64,000 nt of DNA from Planomonospora parontospora (GCA_014647935.1 BMQD01000017.1:62001-126000); one strand, 5' to 3'. Counted from the stretch's first letter, positions 10,561-18,026 are shown. The notes: generated by a model from the sequence alone, not told the origin. Translations and numbers: made by a program.

Positions 10561-11247
10561 ATGACGTCCAACCGTCACAACGAGACCGGCCCGGCGAAGG
10601 GCTCCACCGACGCGCTCCTCGACGCGGCACGCGAGGTCGTGCTCGCCGTCGGGGTGCGGCGCACCACGCTCACCGACGTGGCGCGCCGGGCGGGGCTGTC
10701 CCGGATGACCGTCTACCGCCACTGGCCCGACGTGCGGAGCCTGGTCGCCGACCTGATGACCCGGGAGTGGGTCGAGGTCGCGGGCCGCTTCGCCGATGAC
10801 GACCCGGTCACCGCCGCCGTCGGGTCCGTCCGGGCGCTGCGCGGCCACCCGCTCTGGCGCAAGATCGTCGAAGTGGACCCCGAGCTGCTCCTGCCGTACC
10901 TGCTGGACCGCCGGGGCTCCAGCCACGACGCCATGCTCGTCCTGATCGAGTCGGCGATCGCCCGGGGCCGGGCGGCCGGCACCGTACGGCCCGGCGACGC
11001 GCGCGCCCAGGCCAGGGCCGTGCTGCTGACCGCGCAGTCGTTCCTGCTGTCCGGCGCCACCATGCTGGACCCGGCCGCCCCGGACGGGCCCGCCCCCGCC
11101 GCCCCGAACGAGCCGGACCCCGCCGCACCGGGGGCACCGGGCCCGGCCGCACCGGACGGACCCGGCCCCGCCGCGCCGGACCCGGTCACCGAAGACGTGC
11201 TGGACGCCGAACTCACCGCCCTCCTGGAGAGGTACCTGTCGCCGTGA
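10561..11247 (+). CDS. TetR-family transcriptional regulator
   Basis: The 228-residue product has the N-terminal TetR helix-turn-helix: ALLDAAREVVLAVGVRRTTLTDVARRAGLSRMTVYRHWPD (residues ~17-56). The ligand domain follows. Residues ~178-215 are an Asp/Pro/Ala/Gly-rich low-complexity run (DPAAP, PAPAAP, GPAAP units) inserted before the last helix, unusual for the family and probably a recent repeat expansion. Its stop overlaps the glpD start (GTGA), so it is co-transcribed with glpD. It probably controls itself, glpD and the divergent flavoprotein gene. Confidence 0.88.
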   Translation: MTSNRHNETGPAKGSTDALLDAAREVVLAVGVRRTTLTDVARRAGLSRMTVYRHWPDVRSLVADLMTREWVEVAGRFADDDPVTAAVGSVRALRGHPLWRKIVEVDPELLLPYLLDRRGSSHDAMLVLIESAIARGRAAGTVRPGDARAQARAVLLTAQSFLLSGATMLDPAAPDGPAPAAPNEPDPAAPGAPGPAAPDGPGPAAPDPVTEDVLDAELTALLERYLSP

Positions 11248-12764
11248 ACTCCTCCCTCAACGCCGCCCGCCGCGCCCGCGAGCTCGCCGAGCTGGCCGGC
11301 GGCCGGACCGTCGACGTGCTGGTGGTCGGGCTGGGCGCCACCGGCGCGGGCGCGGCCCTCGACGCCGCCTCGCGCGGCCTGTCGGTGGCCGCGGTCGATG
11401 CCTTCGACCTGGCCTTCGGCACCTCCCGGTGGAGCTCCAAGATGATCCACGGCGGCCTGCGCTACCTCGCCAGGGGGCAGCTCGGGGTGGCCCGCGAGAG
11501 CGCGGTGGAGCGCGGCGTCCTGCTCGCCCGCACCGCTCCGCACCTGGTGCGGGCCCAGCCGTACCTGCTCCCGCTGACCCCGGAGGTCTCCCGGCGCCGG
11601 GCGGCGGCGGTGATGGCCGGCTACCGGCTCGGCGACGGGCTGCGCGCCGCCGCCCGCACACCGCGGAGCCTGCTGCCCGGCCCGTCCCGGATCTCCGCCG
11701 GGCGGGCGCGCGAGCTGGCCGCCCCGCTGCGGCCCGGCGGCCTGCGCGGGGCGCTGCTGTCCTGGGACGGGCGGCTGGTCGACGACGCCCGGCTGGTGGT
11801 GGCGCTGGCCAGGACGGCCGCGGCGCACGGCGCGGCCGTCCTGACCCGGTGCCGGGCGCTGGAACTGGACGGCGCGGGAGCGCGGGTCCGCGACGAGCTC
11901 ACCGGGGAGACCTTCGCGATCCGGGCGCGAGCGGTGATCAACGCCACCGGAGTCTGGGCCGCGGGGCTCGACCCGCGGATCCGGCTGCGCCCGTCGCGCG
12001 GCACCCATCTGGTGCTCCGCGCCGAGACCCTGCCGGGGCTGCGGGCCGGCCTGCACGTGCCGATCCCGGGGACGGGCAACCGCTTCGCGCTGGTCCTGCC
12101 CCAGGCCGACGGGCGGATCCACGTCGGGCTGACCGACGAGCCGGTGGAGGGGCCGGTCCCGGACGTGCCGGAGGCCCCCGAGGAGGACGTCGCGTTCCTG
12201 CTGGACGTGCTCAACTCCGTGCTGGGGACCCCGGTCCGGCGCGAGGACGTGGCCGGGGCCTTCGCCGGGCTGCGCCCGCTGCTGGCCGCCGGGGGGCACA
12301 CCGCCGACCTGTCCCGGCGGCACGCGCTGCTCACCTCCGCGGACGGGGCGGTCACGGTCGTGGGCGGCAAGCTCACCACCTACCGGCGGATGGCCGAGGA
12401 CGCGGTCGACCTGGCGGTGCGCTCGCGCGGCCTGGACGCGGGGCCGAGCCGTACGGCGCGGCTGCCCCTGGTCGGGGCCGTCCCTGCGGGGACCCGGCCC
12501 GCCGACCGGCTGGCCGGGCGGTACGGCGGCGAGGCCGGGGCCGTGCGCGCCCTCATGGAGCGCGACCCGGCGCTGGCCGAACCGCTGCCCACCGGGGTCA
12601 CCGGGGCCGAGCTCGTCTGGGCGGTCCGGCACGAGGGGGCGCTGGACGCGGCCGACCTGCTGGACCGGCGGACCCGGATCGGCCTGGTGCCGCAGGACCG
12701 GGAGGCGGCCCTGCCCGCCGCGCGGGCGGCGCTCGCCTATCCGGAGGGGCCGGACCGGGGCTGA
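11244..12764 (+). CDS. glpD: Glycerol-3-phosphate dehydrogenase (FAD-dependent)
   Basis: The 506-residue product oxidises sn-glycerol 3-phosphate to dihydroxyacetone phosphate at the membrane, passing electrons to quinone. Evidence: the FAD dinucleotide motif VVGLGATGAGAALDAASRGLS (residues ~26-46), the GlpD signature SSKMIHGGLRYL, INATGVWA, and VGGKLTTYRRMAEDAVD near residue 375. The C-terminal GlpD domain is present. GAGAGG lies just ahead of the GTG start, which overlaps the stop of the TetR gene by four bases. Length is slightly short for the family, but all key motifs are intact. It is probably a second GlpD of the chromosome tied to the adjacent flavoprotein. Confidence 0.92.
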   Translation: MNSSLNAARRARELAELAGGRTVDVLVVGLGATGAGAALDAASRGLSVAAVDAFDLAFGTSRWSSKMIHGGLRYLARGQLGVARESAVERGVLLARTAPHLVRAQPYLLPLTPEVSRRRAAAVMAGYRLGDGLRAAARTPRSLLPGPSRISAGRARELAAPLRPGGLRGALLSWDGRLVDDARLVVALARTAAAHGAAVLTRCRALELDGAGARVRDELTGETFAIRARAVINATGVWAAGLDPRIRLRPSRGTHLVLRAETLPGLRAGLHVPIPGTGNRFALVLPQADGRIHVGLTDEPVEGPVPDVPEAPEEDVAFLLDVLNSVLGTPVRREDVAGAFAGLRPLLAAGGHTADLSRRHALLTSADGAVTVVGGKLTTYRRMAEDAVDLAVRSRGLDAGPSRTARLPLVGAVPAGTRPADRLAGRYGGEAGAVRALMERDPALAEPLPTGVTGAELVWAVRHEGALDAADLLDRRTRIGLVPQDREAALPAARAALAYPEGPDRG

Positions 12765-12799
12765 GCTTTTTCAAACCCGCCGCCATACCCGCGAAACCG

Positions 12800-12818
12800 T
12801 TAGGTTAGTCTTACCTAA
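12800..12818. promoter_or_regulatory. DtxR/IdeR-type iron box
   Basis: TTAGGTTAGTCTTACCTAA matches the 19-bp iron-box consensus of DtxR, IdeR and DmdR (TTAGGTTAGGCTAACCTAA) at 17 positions and is itself a near-perfect inverted repeat. It lies 44 bases before the sucrase/ferredoxin-like gene and after the glpD stop, so iron-dependent repression of that gene is expected. Confidence 0.88.
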
Positions 12819-12861
12819 GCCTGGATAGGGGGACCGAGAGGGCTCGGGGAAGGGGGCACGG

Positions 12862-13779
12862 ATGACGGCGAAGGGATGTCCGCACTCCGCGTTCAGCCAT
12901 ACCGCGGAGATGCCGGTCCATGCCAGCGCGACGGTCGGCGCCCGCTTCTGGCTGCTCATCGAGCACCCCGGCCCCTGGGCGTCCCACCTGGAGGACTGCG
13001 ACCTGCCCGAGGACGTGCGCACCCTCGTCAAGCGGGCGGCGCACCTCGGCATCCGCCCCCAGCTGATCCGCCGGCCGGGCCGCCGGACGGCGTCCCCGGG
13101 TCCCGGCGTCCACGTCATGGTGGGTGACGCGCGCGGCCCCGAGCCGTGGCTCGCCGAGGCCGTCATCGCAGACCCGGACGATCTTGACCTTGACGCGCTG
13201 GTGGCCGGAGTGCTCCCCAAGTCCTGCATACTGGTGAGTGAGCCGGTTTTTCTGGTCTGCACGCACGCGAAGCGCAACGTGTGCTGCGCCCGCATTGGAC
13301 TTCCCCTAGCTCGTTCGCTGGCCGAGGTTTGGCCGGACAGAACATGGGAAACATCACATGTTGGCGGCGATCGCTACGCCGCCAATCTCGTGTGCTTGCC
13401 ACACGGCCTCTACTACGGCAGCATGTCTCAGGCTGCTGCGATCGCAGCAGCGGACGCGTACCGGTCCGGCGAGGTTGTTCTCGACCGTTTCCGGGGGCGC
13501 GCGGGCATTCCTGAGCCACTGCAAGCTGCCGAGCATTTCGTCCGTGCCCACACGGGAGAGCTCTCGGTCGGCGGAGTGGCCGTGGAGTCCTCCAGGTCGG
13601 ACGGCGAAGCCACCGAGGCCATCGTGCGCGGTAGCGACGCTCGTTTTCGGGTAGTGGTTGAACCCATGACGCTCACGGCGCCATGTGGTACGGCTTGCGC
13701 CGACACGATCACCACCTATCGGCTGGTCACGCTGGACAGGCTCACGTCTGTGCGGTACGCCACGCCCGTGCCGGCCTGA
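12862..13779 (+). CDS. Sucrase/ferredoxin-like (Apd1-type) protein
   Basis: The 305-residue product belongs to the Suc_Fer-like family, a thioredoxin-like ferredoxin fold. Visible motifs are FLVCTHAKRNVCCA (residues ~129-142) and SHVGGDRYAANLVCLPHGLYYG (~170-191). These are the Cys/His sets that bind the [2Fe-2S] cluster in yeast Apd1 and bacterial homologues. An iron box precedes it, so it is likely expressed in iron starvation, where a reductase role (for example on ferric-siderophore) is an inference. The first ~120 codons are very GC-rich like the neighbours, while from about 13225 the codons become visibly richer in A/T to the end of the gene. A GGGGAAGGGGG run upstream may serve as the ribosome site. 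Confidence 0.87.
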   Translation: MTAKGCPHSAFSHTAEMPVHASATVGARFWLLIEHPGPWASHLEDCDLPEDVRTLVKRAAHLGIRPQLIRRPGRRTASPGPGVHVMVGDARGPEPWLAEAVIADPDDLDLDALVAGVLPKSCILVSEPVFLVCTHAKRNVCCARIGLPLARSLAEVWPDRTWETSHVGGDRYAANLVCLPHGLYYGSMSQAAAIAAADAYRSGEVVLDRFRGRAGIPEPLQAAEHFVRAHTGELSVGGVAVESSRSDGEATEAIVRGSDARFRVVVEPMTLTAPCGTACADTITTYRLVTLDRLTSVRYATPVPA

Positions 13780-13881
13780 TCGGGGAACATCGCGGCTGAT
13801 CCACGCGTTGGCACCAAGGATGTCAAAAGCGTCCAATGCGGCAGTAACCCGAAATTCTTCTCACTAGAAGGTGGTTTTCTC
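13780..13881. promoter_or_regulatory. Upstream region of whiB gene, lower GC
   Basis: This 102-base gap is markedly AT-richer than the window average. It contains the small inverted repeat CTTCT-CACT-AGAAG (13858-13871) next to the AAGGTGG ribosome site of the WhiB gene. I see no unambiguous -10/-35 pair. Confidence 0.35.
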
Positions 13882-14196
13882 ATGTCTCAGGTACGTCGGC
13901 AGACCGCCCGTCCTCGGCCCAGCTGGGGCTGGCAGGATGACGCCGCGTGCCGGGGCGAGGACCTCGTGCTCTTCTTCGGTCCCGATGGTGAGCGTCAGCC
14001 CGAGCGTGACATCCGCGAGCGCAAGGCCAAGGCCATCTGCGCCCAGTGCCCCGTTCGCGCCGAGTGCCTGGACTACGCGCTGTCCCGTCCGGAGAAGTAC
14101 GGCACCTGGGGCGGTCTGAACGAGGACGAGCGCGCCTCCGAGCGCCGTCGTCGCATGCGCCGCGCCGCCAGCGCCGGCATCAGCGCCGTCGCCTGA
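13882..14196 (+). CDS. WhiB-family transcriptional regulator
   Basis: The 104-residue product has the four cysteines of the Wbl [4Fe-4S] domain: DDAAC near residue 22, then ICAQC and EC (C-x2-C-x5-C, residues ~54-63). The GTWGGLNEDER turn and a basic DNA-binding tail (RRRRMRRAA) follow. Wbl proteins bind the principal sigma factor and respond to redox or nitric oxide, or control sporulation or antibiotic resistance. Which Wbl class this is cannot be fixed by eye; no AT-hook typical of WhiB7 is seen. The coding sequence ends in a strong hairpin. A good ribosome site (AAGGTGG) lies 8-9 bases ahead of the ATG. Confidence 0.93.
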   Translation: MSQVRRQTARPRPSWGWQDDAACRGEDLVLFFGPDGERQPERDIRERKAKAICAQCPVRAECLDYALSRPEKYGTWGGLNEDERASERRRRMRRAASAGISAVA

Positions 14197-14221
14197 ACAC
14201 CTCCACCCGGCTTCCCCCCGT

Positions 14222-14267
14222 ACGTGTGATCTCGCTGATCCCCTGAAACCGCAGCGAGATCACACGT
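14222..14267. terminator. Strong terminator hairpin after whiB
   Basis: ACGTGTGATCTCGCTG (14222-14237) pairs perfectly with 14252-14267 across a 14-base loop. It lies between convergent genes. There is no U tract, as usual for actinobacterial terminators. Confidence 0.8.
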
Positions 14268-14273
14268 CGTCGC

Positions 14274-14301
14274 ATCCGGGCCCGTCCCCTCGGGCCCGGA
14301 T
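14274..14301. terminator. Second hairpin, serving the rsgA side
   Basis: ATCCGGGCCCG (14274-14284) pairs perfectly with 14291-14301 around a 6-base loop, 8 bases beyond the rsgA stop codon on the minus strand. Together with the preceding hairpin it insulates the convergent pair. Confidence 0.75.
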
Positions 14302-14309
14302 CCCTTGCG

Positions 14310-15428
14310 TCAGGGCCGGTTACGTCCCGGCTTCCGCATCTCCTTGTGGATGACCTTCCACTTGCTCTGCAGCTCCTTGCGGAGCCGCGCGTCGGTCCGC
14401 GATGCCATCCAGGCGGCCTCCCGCTGCAGCTTCCGCCAGCTGGCCAGCCGCCGCTCGGGGAGCGTGCCGTCCTCGATCGCGGCGACGACCGCGCAGCCCG
14501 GCTCGCTGTCGTGGCCGCAGTCGGCGAACCTGCACTCCTCGGCGAGCTCCTCGATGTCGGCGAAGACCGCCTCCACGCCCTCGCCCATCTCGTACAGGCC
14601 GATGCGGCGGATGCCGGGCGTGTCGATGACGAGCCCGCCGCCGGGCAGCGGGATGAGCTCGCGGTGCACGGTGGTGTGCCGGCCCCGGCCGTCGCCCGCG
14701 CGGACCTGCTGGGTCTCCATCACCGCCTCCCCGGCCAGGGCGTTGACCAGCGTGGACTTGCCCGCGCCCGAAGCGCCCAGCACCACCGCGGTGCGGGAGC
14801 CCTCCAGGTAACCGCGGACGAGGTCCACGCCCTCGCCGGTGACGGAGCAGACGGCGTGCACGTCCACGCCGGGCGCGGCCGAGGCAACCTCGTCCATCAG
14901 GAAGGCGAGGCCGTCGCCGATCAGGTCGGCCTTGGTGACCAGGACCACCGGGTGCCCCCCGCTCTCCCAGGCCAGGGCGAGCAGCCGCTCGATCCGGCCC
15001 AGGTCGGCGGTGTCGGTGGCGTGCAGGGCGGGCTCGGCGACGAAGACGACGTCGACGTTGGCGGCCAGCACCTGGCCCCGGGAGTCACCGGACAGGCCGC
15101 CCTGCGAGGTCCGGCCCACCCCTCCCCGGACGAAGGCGGTACGGCGCGGCAGCAGCGCCTCCAGCTCGAAGCGCCCCTCGGGGAGCCGGCGGAGCGCGGC
15201 CCAGTCCCCCACGCAGGGCAGGTCGACCGGGTCGGTGGCGGCGGCCCGCCGTACGCGGGCGCTGTAGTGGGCGGTCAGCTGGCCTTCGGCGCAGAGCACC
15301 TCGGCGGCGCCGCGGTCGACGCGGGCCACCCGGGCGGGCAGCGTCCCGGCGGGGAGCCCGGCGGCGAGGGAGTCGTTCCAGCCGAGCGCGGAGAGATCGT
15401 AGAAGTCAGGAAGAACTGACGAGGACAA
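14310..15428 (-). CDS. rsgA: Ribosome small subunit-dependent GTPase A
   Basis: The product (372 residues from TTG 15428) is a circularly permuted GTPase that helps 30S subunit maturation. Motifs are in the permuted order: TKAD (G4) near residue 185, VTGEGVD (G5), GASGAGKSTLVNAL (G1) near 240, then DTPGIRR (G3). The zinc-binding tail has C-x-F-x-D-C-x-H plus GC. The N-terminal OB domain is present. The frame is open to GTG 15563, but the interval carries its own well-equipped small ORF in another frame. A TTG start at 15428 gives an N-terminus (SSSVLPDFYDLSALGWND) typical of actinobacterial RsgA. The start is the weak point of this call. Confidence 0.88.
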   Translation of the reverse strand: MSSSVLPDFYDLSALGWNDSLAAGLPAGTLPARVARVDRGAAEVLCAEGQLTAHYSARVRRAAATDPVDLPCVGDWAALRRLPEGRFELEALLPRRTAFVRGGVGRTSQGGLSGDSRGQVLAANVDVVFVAEPALHATDTADLGRIERLLALAWESGGHPVVLVTKADLIGDGLAFLMDEVASAAPGVDVHAVCSVTGEGVDLVRGYLEGSRTAVVLGASGAGKSTLVNALAGEAVMETQQVRAGDGRGRHTTVHRELIPLPGGGLVIDTPGIRRIGLYEMGEGVEAVFADIEELAEECRFADCGHDSEPGCAVVAAIEDGTLPERRLASWRKLQREAAWMASRTDARLRKELQSKWKVIHKEMRKPGRNRP

Positions 15429-15478
15429 CGTGGGTACACCCTTTGTGGAAGACCGGGTGCCCCGCGCTGTGAAGTCGG

Positions 15479-15532
15479 CTAGGCGGACACCCGGAGGTTG
15501 ACGGACGGCGGGGTCGTCAGAAAGGCCCGCAT
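15479..15532 (-). CDS. Putative leader peptide upstream of rsgA (17 aa)
   Basis: ATG 15532 opens a 17-codon frame, MRAFLTTPPSVNLRVSA, preceded by a near-ideal GGGAGGTGAGG ribosome site, much better than anything before rsgA itself. It ends 50 bases before the TTG start of rsgA. The tail V-N-L-R-V-S-A resembles the V-D-L-x-R-V-x-S-A core of the cysteine leader peptide at 18437-18526. It may couple or attenuate rsgA translation. It is inferred from sequence only. Confidence 0.5.
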   Translation of the reverse strand: MRAFLTTPPSVNLRVSA

Positions 15533-15558
15533 AGTCCTCACCTCCCTCTCGTGTCGTC

Positions 15559-15626
15559 GCCACCCGGCGTCACCGGGCGGCACATGGCCGGGTCCACTAT
15601 AACGCGGACCCGGCCGGTGTCCGCAA
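15559..15626 (-). promoter_or_regulatory. Promoter and leader hairpin of rsgA transcript
   Basis: On the minus strand TATAGT (15601-15596) lies 19 bases after TTGCGG (15626-15621). The transcript would start near 15589. It then forms a 9-bp hairpin with one G-U pair (15581-15559) before the leader ORF. GCGGAC/GTCCGC arms flank the spacer and could be an operator. Confidence 0.4.
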
Positions 15627-15661
15627 ACGCTTTTCCGCCCGCGCGCCGCGCGGGCGTCAGG

Positions 15662-16921
15662 TCACAGGCCGGGGGCCGGGAAGCGCGAGGTCAGCTCGCG
15701 CACCTCGCCCTGCACGCGGGCGACGACGTGCTCGGCCTCGTCCTCGCCCTTGGCCAGGGCGGTGACGACCTGGTCGATCCAGACGCCGATCTGCCGCATC
15801 TCGTCCGTGCCCATGCCCCGGCTGGTCACGCCGGCGGTGCCCAGCCGGATGCCCGACGGGTCGAACGGCTTGCGCGTGTCGAACGGCACCGAGTTGTAGT
15901 TGGTCTCCAGCCCGGCCCGGTCCAGGGCCTGGGCGGCGGGCTTGCCGCCGACGCCCTTGGGGGTCAGGTCCATCAGGATGAGGTGGTTGTCGGTGCCGCC
16001 GGAGACCAGGTCGAAGCCGCGGGAGTTCAGCTCCTCGGCCAGCGCCCGGGCGTTGGCGACGACCTGGTGGGCGTAGGCCCTGAACTCCTCGGTGGCGGCC
16101 TCCCCGAGCGCCACCGCGATGGCGGCGGTGGTGTGGTTGTGCGGGCCGCCCTGCAGGCCGGGGAAGACGGCCTTGTTCAGCGCCGTGGCGTGCTCGTCGG
16201 AGGTGGCCATCAGCATGGCGCCGCGCGGGCCGCGCAGCGTCTTGTGCGTGGTGGTGGAGATGACGTCGGCGTGGCCGACCGGCGACGGGTGGGCGCCGCC
16301 CGCGACCAGGCCGGCGATGTGCGCGATGTCGGCGGCGAGGACGGCGCCGACCTCGCGGGCGATCTCGGCGAAGGCCGGGAAGTCGATCGTGCGCGGGATC
16401 GCGGTGCCGCCGCAGAAGATCAGCTTGGGGCGCTCACGGAGGGCGATCTCGCGGACCTCGTCCAGGTCCACGCGGCCGGTGTCCTTGCGCACGCCGTACC
16501 GGACCGGGTTGAACCACTTGCCGGTGGCCGAGACCGACCAGCCGTGGGTGAGGTGGCCGCCGAAGGGCAGGCCCATGCCCATCACGGTGTCGCCGGGCTG
16601 CAGGAAGGCCATGTAGATCGCGAGGTTGGCGGGCGAGCCGGAGTAGGGCTGGACGTTGGCGTGGTTCACGCCGAACAGCGACTTGGCCCGCTCGATCGCC
16701 AGGATCTCGATCTGGTCGATGACCTGCTGGCCCTCGTAGTAGCGCTTGCCCGGGTAGCCCTCGGAGTACTTGTTCGTGAGCACGGTGCCCGTGGCCTCGA
16801 GCACGGCCTTGGAGACGTAGTTCTCCGACGCGATCAGCTTGACCGTGTCGGTCTGGCGGCGCTCCTCCGCCTTGATCAGATCGGCGATCTGCGGATCGAC
16901 GCTGGAAAGAGAACCACTCAT
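15662..16921 (-). CDS. glyA: Serine hydroxymethyltransferase
   Basis: The 419-residue PLP enzyme interconverts serine plus tetrahydrofolate with glycine plus methylene-THF, feeding one-carbon and purine synthesis. Motifs: ASENYVSKAVLEA, NKYSEGYPGKRYYEGQ, GGHLTHG, and the PLP lysine in VISTTTHKTLRGPRG (near residue 230). Where typical bacterial GlyA has SGAQAN it has SGSPAN, followed by GLPFGGHLTHG, a pattern closer to eukaryotic and deep-branching bacterial forms. GGGAGTGAAGG precedes the ATG. A ZTP riboswitch sits directly upstream, consistent with control by the purine intermediate ZTP during folate shortage. Confidence 0.95.
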   Translation of the reverse strand: MSGSLSSVDPQIADLIKAEERRQTDTVKLIASENYVSKAVLEATGTVLTNKYSEGYPGKRYYEGQQVIDQIEILAIERAKSLFGVNHANVQPYSGSPANLAIYMAFLQPGDTVMGMGLPFGGHLTHGWSVSATGKWFNPVRYGVRKDTGRVDLDEVREIALRERPKLIFCGGTAIPRTIDFPAFAEIAREVGAVLAADIAHIAGLVAGGAHPSPVGHADVISTTTHKTLRGPRGAMLMATSDEHATALNKAVFPGLQGGPHNHTTAAIAVALGEAATEEFRAYAHQVVANARALAEELNSRGFDLVSGGTDNHLILMDLTPKGVGGKPAAQALDRAGLETNYNSVPFDTRKPFDPSGIRLGTAGVTSRGMGTDEMRQIGVWIDQVVTALAKGEDEAEHVVARVQGEVRELTSRFPAPGL

Positions 16922-16954
16922 GGCGCCTTCACTCCCTGCCTACGTTGACGACAC

Positions 16955-17033
16955 GCGGAGACCCAGGCGCGCGGCCTCCGCCGTTTCCGCTCCCCGGTGG
17001 TTGTTCCACCAAATGCGCCAGTCGCGCTTAGAC
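16955..17033 (-). ncRNA. ZTP (pfl) riboswitch controlling glyA
   Basis: Reading the minus strand from about 17033, the RNA contains GCGCGACTGGCG, then GGTGGAACAACCACCGGGG and AGCGG, a variable linker, and GCGCCTGGGT at about 16970-16961. These are the conserved blocks of the ZTP/pfl motif: the CGUGACUGGCG-like opening, the ACCACCGGGGAGC hairpin side and the GCCUGGGC-type 3' segment that closes the pseudoknot. The downstream gene, glyA, is a classic target. The aptamer begins at the very stop codon of the preceding membrane-protein gene. GGCGCC just before the glyA ATG could pair with aptamer sequence as the expression switch, but that last step is inference. Confidence 0.88.
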
Positions 17034-18026
17034 GATATCGGACCGTCCCCCGCGGCTGACCCGTCCCGTGCCGTCGGCGGGCCAGAGCCGGTCCACCTCG
17101 GCGTTGAGCGTGGCGCCGATGAGCACGGCCAGGGCCGTGATGTACAGCCACAGGAGCACCGCGATCGGGGAGGCCAGCGAGCCGTAGATGGACACCGGCG
17201 TGAACCAGTCGGCCAGCACCGCGCGCAGCACCGCGGCGCAGGCGATCCAGATGATGAGCGCCAGCACGGCACCGGGCATCTCCCGCCACCAGCGCGTGCG
17301 GACCGGCACGCTGACGTGGTAGAGCAGGGTGAGGAAGAAGACGGATCCGACGACCACCACCGGCCAGTAGAGCACGTCCACCAGCCCTCCGTAGTCGGGC
17401 GGCAGCGCGCCGCGCAGCGCCTCGGGCCCGAGCACCAGGACCGGCATGACCAGCAGGCCGCTCAGCAGGCCCGCGAGATAGAGCCCGAAGGACATCAGGC
17501 GGGTGCGGATGATGCCGCGCTCCTCGCCGAGGCCGTAGGCCACCGTGATCAGGTCCACGTAGACGTACAGCGCCCGCGAGCCCGACCAGAGCGCGAGCAC
17601 GAAGCCCAGCGAGATCAGCGAGACCTGGTTCTCCGGTCTCAGCACGTCGTCGATGAGCGGGGTGACCACGGTGTCCACGGCGTTGTCGGTGAACAGCAGG
17701 TGGGCCTGCCGGTCGATCCAGAGGCTGACGTCCTGCACGGTCTCCGGCCCGAACACCTTGGTGAGCTGGCCGACCACGCCGATCAGGCCCAGCACGAACG
17801 GCGGGAGCGACAGCAGCGCGAAGAAGGCCGCCTCCCCCGCCAGGCCGGTGACCCGGTAGGTGACCCCCGCGTTCGTGGTGGCCACCGCCAGCGCCCACGT
17901 GCCGGTGCCGCGCACCCAGGAGAGCCCGGCCCGCAGCCTGGCGCTGTGGCGGCGCAGCCTGGAGTGGCCCCGCGGCCGTCGCCGCTTCGGTCCCGGCCGC
18001 CGCGCCGAGGCATCAGTGGACGTCAT
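17028..18026 (-). CDS. YihY/BrkB-family inner membrane protein
   Basis: The product (332 residues from ATG 18026) has six hydrophobic segments in the YihY/BrkB arrangement, with the typical first segment AGEAAFFALLSLPPFVLGLIGVVGQL, ALWSGSRALYVYVDLITVAYGLGEERG in the middle, and LLWLYITALAVLIGATLNAEVDRL at the end. Function in this family is unsettled; older ribonuclease BN labels are wrong. The N-terminus is short, very basic and cytosolic. The frame is open beyond 18026, but the added part overlaps the small plus-strand gene at 18205. Its stop codon TAA abuts the glyA riboswitch, so read-through transcription into glyA is possible. Confidence 0.87.
   Translation of the reverse strand: MTSTDASARRPGPKRRRPRGHSRLRRHSARLRAGLSWVRGTGTWALAVATTNAGVTYRVTGLAGEAAFFALLSLPPFVLGLIGVVGQLTKVFGPETVQDVSLWIDRQAHLLFTDNAVDTVVTPLIDDVLRPENQVSLISLGFVLALWSGSRALYVYVDLITVAYGLGEERGIIRTRLMSFGLYLAGLLSGLLVMPVLVLGPEALRGALPPDYGGLVDVLYWPVVVVGSVFFLTLLYHVSVPVRTRWWREMPGAVLALIIWIACAAVLRAVLADWFTPVSIYGSLASPIAVLLWLYITALAVLIGATLNAEVDRLWPADGTGRVSRGGRSDIV

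Noticed and set aside
13432-13451. 20-bp perfect palindrome inside the ferredoxin-like gene
   Set aside because: It arises from alternating alanine codons around Ile (AAAIAAA) and lies deep in coding sequence; no regulatory reading is needed.
13225-14200. Genomic island or prophage remnant suggested by lower GC
   Set aside because: No integrase, transposase, tRNA or attachment-type repeat is present, and the genes are core actinobacterial. It is kept only as a codon-usage observation.
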